Source of the DNA: Warburgia ugandensis
Lineage: Eukaryota > Streptophyta > Magnoliopsida > Canellales > Canellaceae
Reading direction: 5' to 3'
DNA length: 64,000 nt
Assembly (NCBI GenBank): GCA_035236585.1
Contig: CP141135.1
Coordinates: 5,304,001 to 5,368,000, forward strand
The first letter of the stretch is position 1; every line of letters starts with the position of its first letter. Positions 26,701-38,700 of this stretch are shown here, in pieces. The notes below the pieces were generated by a model. That model was not told the origin of the DNA. It did no database searches and worked only from the letters and a program-made list of their open reading frames with translations. The position numbers were made by a program, and so were the translations under genes.

Positions 26701-29700
26701 GCATATTATATAATTCGTTCCATTTCTCATGTTCTAGATATTGAAGTACAATCTATTCTATCTGGATACAAGCAGTCTCCAAATATAGATCATAAACCAA
26801 GTAATATTCTAGGAGAAGATAGAAATCACAACCAAGTGCTTCACTTGAAGAGAAAAGAAAAAAAAAAGCCAACACTATGCTCTTAGTATCCACATTATAT
26901 GCAATACAATTGACGAAATATTGTTATAAAAAAGAAAAAGAAAAAGAAACCAACATGTTCACTTATATTTGATAAAGAAGAGAAATTTATTTATCATAAA
27001 TGACATAATGCCAGCTACAAAATACATTGTCAGAAATTTCTACAATTCCTACGAGCCAAGAACGAGAGCAATAAACCAAAGGTTCTTAGAGTGGGGGGCA
27101 CGTTGAGTTCTAGGTCTGAGAATGAGATCAATAAAGCAAAGATTCATATAGTGGAGGTATGTTGTAATAGTTATGGACAGCGATAAGAAATCTGAAAGCA
27201 GAAGCTAAACAAAGGTGAGATGAAAAGTGGGGAAAGAAGGGAAATTTGAATGTGACATGTGTTTCAAAGACTATTTTGGTACAAAATTTGAATTATGGCT
27301 CTGGCAATTGAACCCAATTAAACAACCAGCAGCTGAAATAGTTGAGCAACTAATCAATTTTGTTGCGAATTAAACATGACAACATTCACTATTATGACAT
27401 GGATCCCTAATCATATTTGCCGGAGAAGTAGCCAATGCCGGAAAATGGAAGCAAGAAGAGCAGTGAAAAAGAGCTAATTCAGGAGGGAGAATGTGGACAT
27501 CTTGATATTGGTAAGCCTTACCAAGGAGATACCACAGAAATGCATAATAAGACCCACCAATAACAAACTGAGAAGTAGATGTCCTGCATATTTACACCGA
27601 ACTTTCCTTACTGATCTGCTATTGTGTTGCACTCCCATTGATACAATAAGACTCTACACTGAAACTAAAGGACAAATAAATGATTTTGTGGATAAAAGCC
27701 AAAATTCTCCACTAAGATGATGGTTTCTTAATGATGCCAAGATATCACATTTGATGAATATCCCTCAACCATCACATAAGTCACCCAAAGATGTCTACCA
27801 GATTGAGACCCAAACAAAAGAGCTGGAATACCAACTCACCAGAATCATTAGAGCTAAAAGGGTGGAGAAAGCACGAAGAAGAATTTCAGGAAAGTGAAGG
27901 CTCCGAAAGAAAAAGCAAGTGCAAATGAAAACCATTATTTCAAGGATGGTGAACTCAAGATGTGCAGGAAGCATCATTGGAAATTAATTAAAAGCATGCC
28001 TAGCACCTCCCTAGAAATGAACAAGAGCATTGCATAGAGATATGGAAGCATTCAGGTTATTACTTTCAAGAATTAAAATTATTGCTAAACTGCATTTTAG
28101 AATTATCATTGTGAGTCATGATAAGTTTCTAAAATAAATCCAAAATAAGATATGCCTTGAAACTTAAATTACATTATTAAGTATTTAATAAGGTCTTGAT
28201 GATGATGATGAAGTATTTAATAAACATTTTTAGAATATATAAAGGAGAATTTTTCAAGTTTTAACCGTAGTCCCAAAAGCATCGAAAAAGGGAAAACAAG
28301 CACCTCAGAAAATATAATAATCTAGTGTATTCATCACCAAGGGGAATCAAGTTAAAGCTGTGCTTTGTTAAATTTTGGAAGCAAGACAGATTTAGCTCCA
28401 AAATTGAGATTTCCCACCCTATTACGAAGCTACAGATAACCATGGCCTAATAAAAAGCGCAGTCCGGTTCACGAAGCTCCCGTGTATGCAGAATCCAAGG
28501 AAGGGGCAAACCACAAGGGTCTATAGTACGCAGCCTTACCTTGCATTTTTACAAGAGGCTGTTTCCACGCCTCGAACCCATGACCTCAAGGTCACACGAC
28601 GACAACTCTACCATTGCACCAAGGCTCCCCTTCATAACCATGGCATAATCAAGAAGAAAAATGAACATGCCAGTATAAATGCTAATTGCCACTCAAAGTG
28701 GAGAGACCACCAATATACGAGTCAGGCTCATTAATTGTCCTAGAATACAGACAAGGTTCTTACTATGCACAAATCAAATCAGTTAACGCCCAATTGCAGT
28801 CAGTGAAGATACTTCAAGTTCATTAAGAATAAAAATAGTACAATCTCATCATGGTCTATTCCTGAAACTTCCGAAAAAACTCAACAAGTGCTGATAAGTT
28901 GCTCTAGAGACCAGTCATAATGTGCATTATTCAGCACGGTTTGAGATCGTTGCTCTATTCACATAAAGAAACATAACTTCCTCCTGCATATAAACCAACA
29001 ACTACTTGAGAGTGGAGACCAACAATATAAGAGATCTCAAGAATTGCTCTAAAATATCATAAAGTGCATACAGATCAAATCACATCTCCACAGGAATTTC
29101 CAGTCACTGGAGAATGCCAATGTTATTTCACAAACAAATGGTTACCAGATAATGATGATCTTTTACTTAGAGGATTGCTTCGTTACATGGTGTGATGATC
29201 AGTCCTAGCATGCATTACTGAGACATAGCTGAGAGAATCTACCATGAATAATAGACAGTCAACAGGAGCCTTGCATTTCAATTATTAAATTCTTTTAGTA
29301 CTTCTATACTAGAATGTTGAAACTATAACTCCAGAAATCAAACGTCTGGAGAAAATACCCTTGAAAGAGAAAAGATCGATAGATAGAAGTATATAAAACA
29401 GAATTGTTGCCATGTGGCCAATACAAGAAAAGGGTCAAGACAGAACTCCAAGGCTTCAAGAAAAGATGGTACCTCACGTCTATCAGCAGATGCCCTTTCA
29501 GTGATCTCATTAAGTCGATTGTCACACCTGCTCTTGTATAAAATCTGTTATGAAGAAGATAAAAGAAATAAGTAACAAAGAATTTTCACCTTAACCTCAT
29601 AATAATAACATAAAGTGAACCTTGGAAGGCCTTGAGATATTTAATTAGACTTTGAGATCCTCCTAAGGAAACTTCACAACAAAGATTCAGAGTACTTGCT

Positions 29701-32700
29701 ACATAATATTAGCAGCACGAGAGACCTTCAACATAAACCAATTTCTAGTAGATAATCTTGTTATATATGTAATCATGATAATAATAAACACTCAAAGGGA
29801 GGCTAAATAGTACGTGCTCAATTTGTTGAGATATGCCCATTGTCATTTCAGAATAGTTTAGATGCAATGCATGCTGAAGTTCACGGACATTCTATGATCT
29901 TAGTCTAAGTTGCTTTGCGTCAAAAAATCATAACCAGATTTTTCATAACTCCAAAGCAAGTGGTTAGAACCATCTGAATGTCATGACCTTTTAACTCTTG
30001 CATTCTTTACAGAACATGATAAAGGCCTAGATTTTCCCAAAGAAGATGCCCTGGAGTGGTGCCTACAAATATAGACTCTTGGTTGGAGCCTACTAATATA
30101 TAGCATGGGAGGTCCGCATGTGCAAAAGATAAGAAAGGCCAAGCACCTAATCTGGTTGGACAATGCGGGCTAAGCATCAAATCTCCTTGGTGGTATACGT
30201 ACGCACGCACACATCAAAGTAGTTATAGATGTGTCTGCTTGTGCAATAGACAAGGAGGGCCAAGAACCTAACCTACTTGGGTGCAGTAATCCAAAAGTCT
30301 GGACTGCAGCCTGAGAATACTTTCCACCCAGATTATCACCCCCTATTTATCTCAAAGATAAGAAGTCCAATAATGAGGGAAGAAGCCTTTTGTGTCATTG
30401 GTCTTTGACCAATCTGATAAAAAAAAAAGCTCCATTATCTCTCCTCCTAGCACAAGTAATTGCACTACAAGAATACTTTCCATAAGCCTGGAGTCTCTGG
30501 ACCTCACTTTGAGAAAAAGTGATTGAACTATAAGAACACTTTCCACCCTGATCATCACTCTCAATGCATCCCAAAGACATGAAGTCCAATAGTGAGTAAA
30601 GAAGGCTTTGGCATCGTTGGTCTTTGACCTCAACCCGATACAAGTGAGTAGAGAAGTCCAATAATGCTTCAACATCTCTCCTCTTATGGTGCATCCTGTG
30701 TTACAGCAAAGAAAAGATTCCACTAGAAGAGTCCCCCTTGCACCCAGACCTTTACTACCAATTATCCTGAAAAAAGTTCAGTAACCAATGCACAGAGCGT
30801 TGGCATATTGGCCTTCTACACCAAAATGATCAAGTAAAGCATCACCAATCATTTCACCCAGAGCCCAGCCCAATCAACCACCACCAGCAGGAATCAATAA
30901 ACACTGATGGCACCCTGGGTAGACAGAGTTCCAGTCAAAAAATAAAAATTTAAAAGGATTTCTGAGTGGCACCTCACCCTGCACTATGATGGCTTTTGGT
31001 AACTTGTTCCAGCTTAGATTAATATGTTATGCTAGATATCCATCTTGTACTTGCACTTGGCAGGGAATGGATCATTCTCGAGTATGGCAATCTCTAATCA
31101 TTCAAAATTCCTGAAGCACCACCAAGGGAAAAATTCTCTAAAATGTTTTGCTACTTATATTCTATGAGGGGTTCACAACTGATGCTAAGATCACCTACTC
31201 CACTTCTCAAATCAATTTAATATATCTATTGCACTCAAGCAAAAGATTTCAGACACAGACAAACACAGTATCTCATATCTTGATTCTGTCAACTATTGAA
31301 CTCAAACAAACACAGGCACACACACACACAACAGAAGGATTCACTCTTGGGAGAAAAGAATAACAGGGAAGAAGTCACACACACACCACAAAAGGATTCA
31401 CTGTTGGAGCAAAAGAATCTCACACACACACATAGCAGAAGGATTCGCTCTTGGAAGAAAAGAATAAGGGAGCAGAAACACAGACACACAACAGAAGGAA
31501 TCACTCTTGGAAGAAAAGAATAACAAAGCAGAACAGGTAGAAACCAGGCACACTGACACGCCCACACACACACACAGAGGAAACTCCAAGTTAACTGCTG
31601 GTACTTGTAGACATAGAAAAGAACCTTGCGCATTGAAGCAGCTCTTCCATTTTTTGCATCTTAAGCTTCTTGAGCACAACTAAAACCTGCAAACTGAAAA
31701 TCAAACTGTCACAGGTCTTTTATAGGTTGTACACCCATGGACTGCGGCAGGCACATATAGAAAAGTCATGTGGAGTTTGCTTATGATGGCCTGGGATAGT
31801 TCAGGCTACCAAAGCCAGGCTCTCTTCAGCCATTATGTTGAAAAAATACAACCATCTAGACAAAATCAAGGCACAGAAGCATAGCCCAGCATGGTTGAAT
31901 GATCATTTCCAAGCGAAAGGTGGGCTTGCAGCAATGCAATATTGATTGGGTGGAGTTTGTGTAAGGTAACAATGCCATGGTGAGCACAAACTGATCTAGA
32001 AAAGTGGTGATCTCTCCTACAGAATGCTGGGGACTCATGTTTTCCCGGGGGAATGAGATAATAAACTTATATTATGATGTCTATTTCCCTCTCCCTCTCG
32101 CTGACAGCTTCCAATGTGATTCACATGAAGTATAAAGAGCTAATATCATTACAAAGGTGAATCATGCAAGTTATTGAGAAAACTCGCTCTCTATTATCTC
32201 CTAAAGACAGCATGTGCTAATTTCCACTAAATGGTTCAGGTAGCTGCATTTTTTAGGGAACAAGAAGAATTACCTGCCATTAATAAGAACTAGCAAGAGA
32301 AAAACATTAGCTGAAGCAACGCCCTCAAAATATAAAATTCAGAAAGCATTTGGAAGCATAGTTTCTGAAGCCATAAGAGAATGTCACTCACAAGTTCTTG
32401 CATCTTAGTGCGGTAGAATTCAATCTTCTCTTTCGAGTCAAGAATCTCCTTCTCCAATTCTTGAACCTTTCATTTATTGGAAAAAGTTATTAGTTAGATC
32501 ATTCCATGAGGAGAACTAGAAACATACTCAATAGGCAAATTTGGAAAAGGTAAGTACAGGAAAGCATTTCTATCATCCAAGTTAATAACTATGCCATTCT
32601 CATCTAACACACTCGCTGAAAAATACGGCAAGAGATACAGTGAGAAAACGTCACTATATGTTCAAATATTGGACATTCACTAGAAAATGACAGAAATACA

Positions 32701-35700
32701 ACAAAAGAAGATAGAAATTAGAATCGATTATCATATCATAAAGCCACAAAAGATAAGCTATAGAATCGACTGTTACAGTGCAACAGATAAGCAACAGAAA
32801 TTAGTACTGGAGAAATATTTAGGTGTCTCAGACATGGACCATTTCTCAAAAAAAAATTAAATATATAATTACCAACCAGAACAAGGGGATTATGGTTTGA
32901 TAGAATGAACAAAAGATAATAGAAATATCAACTAAAAGGATGGAAGCCTATGTCCATATAAAACTCGGTGGAAGACATAAAGATATACAAAAAGAAGACT
33001 AAGGAACATGGTTTAGTGTGATGAGCATGTTTGACCACGGTTACTGGCTCAAGAAACTAAAAGAAGCAAAATATGAAACAGAAACAGGACAAATGGAAAA
33101 CAAAATTTGTTTAAGGAACCGAATATGAAATGTTTGACAAATAATAGAAGCATGAGTCATTGGTTTAGAAACAGCTTTTTTACCCTCCATCTTTCAGAAT
33201 AGAATTTGTTGCACAATAACAGCAGCTTCCAAGAGGTTTAAGTATTTAAACATTGACATAGTATACAGGTCACTCCAGCAGGAAAGTGGAGAAGGATCAA
33301 AGGGCAAACAAAACCTAGTTGCACATTTACTTCTGTATAGGGTTATATAAGGTTACGCTGCATTCAAGTGTATGACTTAATGATGGGTTATATAAATCAC
33401 TCTTATATGCAAGACCTTATCCCGATTAGGGGTTGGCCACATGAATCTTATTCCCAATGTCGTCGTCGTGATCGTAGTCAAAATACATAGCTTCTAAAAA
33501 TTTCCAAAACTATAACTTGCGAAACAAAGTACAATTACCTTTGAGAAACTCAGCAGTAATGGTTTTAAGGTTGCTTCTTTATGTTAAACATCCTAATCAT
33601 GATTAACCGCATGCAGGAAGAAGAAAACAAAAATAGAAGTACAGAACGTTGCCTTTTGTAATAGTAAAAAGGACTCTTTGACAAGAAATGAGACAAAGGT
33701 GCAGCAAAACTATCATAGTAAGCTGGTCTCAAGGAAAACAACTAGCACAGGAAGTGAACAAATAAACAGAATGCTAATGGAAGTCACAGTTCACAAAGGG
33801 GGCAGAAATTAGAAAACAATAACAAGAGAATCCAACCGCTTTCCTGGAAATGATCTTTAGTCAAGTCATTCAGTGCGAGACTCCATCCAAGTAGTTTTCT
33901 GGTATTCTCTGTCTAGATAAAGAAGGAACTGGAATTTCATAGGATGAGCAGGATAATCAATGGTACTCCTAACCAGTGGGTCCCCTCACTCCCAATTCTG
34001 CTGAGCTTAATTTGGACAACAAGCTTAGCAATCATAATATCTTATCCAGTGGCTTTACGCAAGGGGCATGATGCTCCGAAACCAACATATGCATCCGATG
34101 AGGTAACAGATTCACCATTAGGAGACTAAATTCCTTGGTTCCTTTTGCCATTTTTTTCAACTGCATGGGGTAAGTGTAAACTGAGAATCTTTGAAGATGG
34201 AAAAATCTTTGAAGAAAGGAGTTCACTGGTCATTCTTCTTTTGATTTTCATCAGGGAACAGACTCCATCATTATTGACCTGATGAGAAAGACAATGCCTA
34301 AGTGGTCCCATCCTAGATTTGGTTTCTTCAAGCTAAACTTCAATAGAGCTTCTTTGAGGAATTGGAGTTATTCACAATCACGTTCGTGATTTGAGGAATT
34401 TCCAAGACAATAGGAAATAAGCATTTTGAATGAGGTAGAAATTCAGGCTGTGCTTACTGGTTTCAGGGTTCTGATGGCTGAATTGGTTGGTACTTGGTAG
34501 CTTAGTTGTGAAAGATAATTCATCTAAAGTCATAGCTTAGGCAACCAATTCTTCCTCCAGTCGCGTTTTGCTTCAACCACTGATGAAATCTCTCAGTTAT
34601 AGTTGCTATGTCTTTTCTTTTCATCATGTTGTTAGGTCTGCCAATGAAGTAGACAATACTCTCAGAATCTCACCAAAAATTGTGTTTCGGGTTGAGAAGC
34701 GGTAGGTGGGGCAATCTCTGCCTTAGGATTAGTAGTATTCTATTTCTTATTTAGTCATCATCATCAAGACTTTATCGCAATTAGGGGTTGGCCACATGAA
34801 TCTTGTTCCTCCATTCCCCTCCATTAAGTATCATGTCTTCATTTAGTCTCAAAGTTTTTAAATCTTTTCTCACCACTTCTATCCACGTTTTTTTGGGCCT
34901 TCTCCTTGCCCTTTTAGAACCTTTGACTTGAATTGCCTCACTCTTTCTAACCGGTACCGTTTTCTGTCTCTGTTGGACATTTCCAAACCATCTAAATCTA
35001 ATATCTCTCATCTTGTTACCTATTAGTGCTACTCCTAAATGTTTTAGTTTCAAATTCTATCATTTCTTGTCTTACCATTCATCCATCTCAACATCCTCAT
35101 TTCGCCTACACTCATCCTATGTACATGTTGTGATGGGGACCATCATCCCTTTTTTTTTATGTTATAGTTTTACTTTGTTAGTGTGTTGTGACTTAAGTAG
35201 GGGCAATTTTGTCTTTTCCCAAGATTAGGGTTGGACATCCCCTACTTAAGATCTTTTTCTCTTTTGTGCAAGCAATTTTTGATGAATAATGAATGAAAAT
35301 TTTGTAGACTTGGTGCTCGTTTTAGCTTCCTTTACATGGGTATGAAGCTGCATTTGGTATAAGGTTGAATTACAATTGTTTCATCCTATTATGTAAGTCA
35401 GTATTTTTCTACCATGCCTTTTAACGGATGATTTCTGAGCTACATGTGGTTACATGATTTGTGTTAGTAATAATCTAGAATTTTTATCCTACATTAAATT
35501 CCTAAACCCTAGATCCAAAGCTTAGTCAAGACCGTTCGTCAATTAGAGAGACGATCTAAATTGAAACTTTGATCTTACATTAATAGGAAGAGATCTAAGG
35601 TAGTTTGCAGATCCTATAACTCATTGTAAGCTATTCCTGTTGATTAAGACTATTTTTTGCATGTTAAAGTGCTCGTCATAGTTTACTTTATGTTTTCTTA

Positions 35701-38700
35701 TTTAAGTTAATTCTAATCCGATCTTTGCATATAGATTAGGTCATTTTGCATGCAATCCTACATCATGTTGTTCTTCAACTGCCCAACACTCTGATATATA
35801 GAGCATGGCCGGCCTTACAACTATCATATAGAATTTTTCTTTCAGTTTGAGTGGCACCCGCCAATCACACAAAGCTCCAGAGGCACATCTCCATTTGTTC
35901 CAACCCACTTGGATTCTTTGGGTAACCTCCCTCTTAATCTCTTTGCTATCATGAATTATCAATCAAAAGTAACAAAAGTGATCTTTTAGGGGTACTTCTT
36001 GGTTATCAATCTTTATTGGTGCTCTACTCTTGCTTATCTCCTTGCTAAAATTGCATTCCATATATTGTCTTAGTTTGACTAATATTAAATCCTTCAAATT
36101 CTAAGGCATCTCTCTATAACTCTAACTTTGTGTTTACACCCTCCCTTGTCTTGTCAATCAAAACTATATCATTGACAAATAACACATCATGGAATCTCTT
36201 AGTGCAGATGTCTTGTTAATTCATCCATAACCACTGTGAAAAGGTATGAGCTCAATGCTGATCCTTGGTGCAATCCTATAGTGATAGGAAAATCATCTAT
36301 TTCTTATCTAATATATTCACCATTTCAAAATAAAATGAAAGAAGATCACAAAGCTGTTGAATGACTTGCCAAAGAGGAGGTTGCCTCATTCAGATTCCTT
36401 TTATTAGCACTGTAATTGCCTGTCTTGGCCTTTTGAGATGCTTTGTTGCTTAACCACCTCGGTATTAGGGTACTTTGTACTTTACTTCTCTTTAGTAAGA
36501 GTTATTATAACTTTAAAAAGATAAAGAAAACATTACATTGGAGCACAGAGAAAAGATCAGAGTGGCTGTGTCACATCATCGTATTCAGGAATTACTGTAA
36601 AAAAGCATGGGACTAGTTAGAATATCCAAAACGTCAGTGTAATAATTGTCATGAAGCAACTATCTAACATATTAAAACCCATATAAGACCAACTAAGAGT
36701 CTCAAATGCTGGAATCAATGAAACGAAAGCTTCTTTTATCGGGAGCTATGATTTAAAAGATTTTGCACAGTTGAACCAAAAGAGATAGAGTCAAAAGAAA
36801 CTACCTTATTCTCTGCCTCTGTAGCCTCTTGGAACTTCAAGGTCAGTGCATTTTGCTCATCTTTATCAAGTTGATTTACAAGGTGCTTCTCCAATACTGG
36901 CACTCTGGATTTCTGCTGCATTGCTGGAGCTGTACCATCAGCCTGGGAAGGGATTGGAACTGGAGCTTGTGCAGGTGGCCTCAACCCAACTGGAGGCATT
37001 ACAGACTGTGTTCCAGGGAGTCCTTGCTGCTGTGGCAAGCCTAATTGAAACAGAAAGAGTAAGGATAGCACAGCGAAATTATTAAGAAAACAACAAGTAG
37101 GGAAATTGGATACAACAAGAAAGAACTGAGATCTCCCAAGGAGGCATTGACACTTGATGTAACTACCCAGACGAGAAAAGGGAAAAGAATCAGACATTTC
37201 TATCATAAATACCAGGAGATGGCTGCCAAGCCGCACCACGATATGCAGTTGTGGGTGAACCTGCTGTGGGGAACAACTCCTCAAGACCAATACCACTAGG
37301 AAGAACTGCAGGGAGAGGGCGCCCTTCTCTGTATCGCTCCATCAAATAAAGTGCAGTGCAGAACTCTTTGAGGGATAGCATGCTATCATTATCCTGATCG
37401 GATAAGTCCCATACCTGCTTCAAGACCTCTGTGAAGTGCAGATAGGAGTAGCATTGTGAGCAAGGCATGATATGATGATACCAAGATGGCAGTCTTATGA
37501 AACTAAACTAGGGCCACAAATTTCCAATAACTGGAAGAAAAACAAATCTTGAGAAGAGACGCGACAAAGAAGAAAGTACCCACAAAAACAAAAACAAAAA
37601 AATAGAGACATCATTGAGAATAAAGAACTAATTCAAAGCAAAAAAACTTGTGTTCTCAGTCTCGTGCTACAAATACATAGTGGCCTCGGTCAAAGTTCAA
37701 GTTGACGGAATAACTGATGAGAAGAAAACAAAGGAGGAGAATATTGATAATAAAAAAAAAAAACAGAAAATTGAGATATCGATATTATTAACTTTGAGTA
37801 TTTATGATCAAATAACATGGTTAGTGTGAGACATTGAATGTATAAATGTTGTCAAAGTAGCTGGGAAATTGTAAGAGCACCATCTTTGCGTCTAATCAAA
37901 CTTACACTGTAAGAGAGCAAGGACAAACAAATAAAGCAAAGAATACCTCTGGGGAGTCTCCAACTCAAGAAAAGGTTTCGTGCCTGTTCACCGGTAATTT
38001 TCCCATCTCTATCTGTGTCTACCTCCACAAAGACCTTTGTATACTTTTGTGCAGCAGGTGCAGTAATCCTTGGCCATGTAGGTTGAGATTGGTTAGAAGC
38101 AGTCCCAAAAGTTCCAGCCGAAACACCAGATCCAGCTAACCCTGATGTACTTTGAATTGCATCAACTTGATTCTGTTTAGCAACCGTTGAAATCCGTTGA
38201 ATATTTATACCACCAGGCATTGCCAATGAGCTCAAAGGATCAACTTGTTGGGCCTGCTTAGCTGCAGATTGAGGTCCAGTACTTATTGCAACAGTGGCAG
38301 ATGAGTTAGACATGTTACTTGCAGAAAATGTGGATGTCGGAGCATCTTGCTTTGCTGGAGGAGTTGCAGCGAAAATATCCCCTCCAAAAACTGAGTCTGA
38401 GGAAAAGCCATTTCCAGAGATGGGCAACCCCTTGGACTCCTTAGCTGTGGTTTGGAGGGATGATAATGCCAGATCTTGTGGTTTTGAGGAAACCACAGAT
38501 GCCATCCCTGATGGTTGTGGTCTAGGTGGTAATGAAGCTGTTGGCCCAGAGGGTGCTAACCCAAAACCATCCTGAATCATGGAGGAAGTAGTCACTCTAT
38601 TAGGAGTATGTGAAGTTGGGGCAATTGACATCCCACCCGGCCTTGCCCCAGGCCAATCAGTTGAAACGCTAGAGGTGACAGCACCTGGAGGGCGTGGACC

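Noticed and set aside
31296-31523. Possible repeat protein with HTHTQQKDSLL-like units.
   Set aside because: It is the minisatellite read in frame.
31625-31686. Exon-like block on the minus strand in intron 5 of the EH1-like gene, with AG/GT borders and a coiled-coil-like translation.
   Set aside because: It is 62 bp long and would break the frame between two exons that already join in phase. Homologues as I recall them have no extra residues here.
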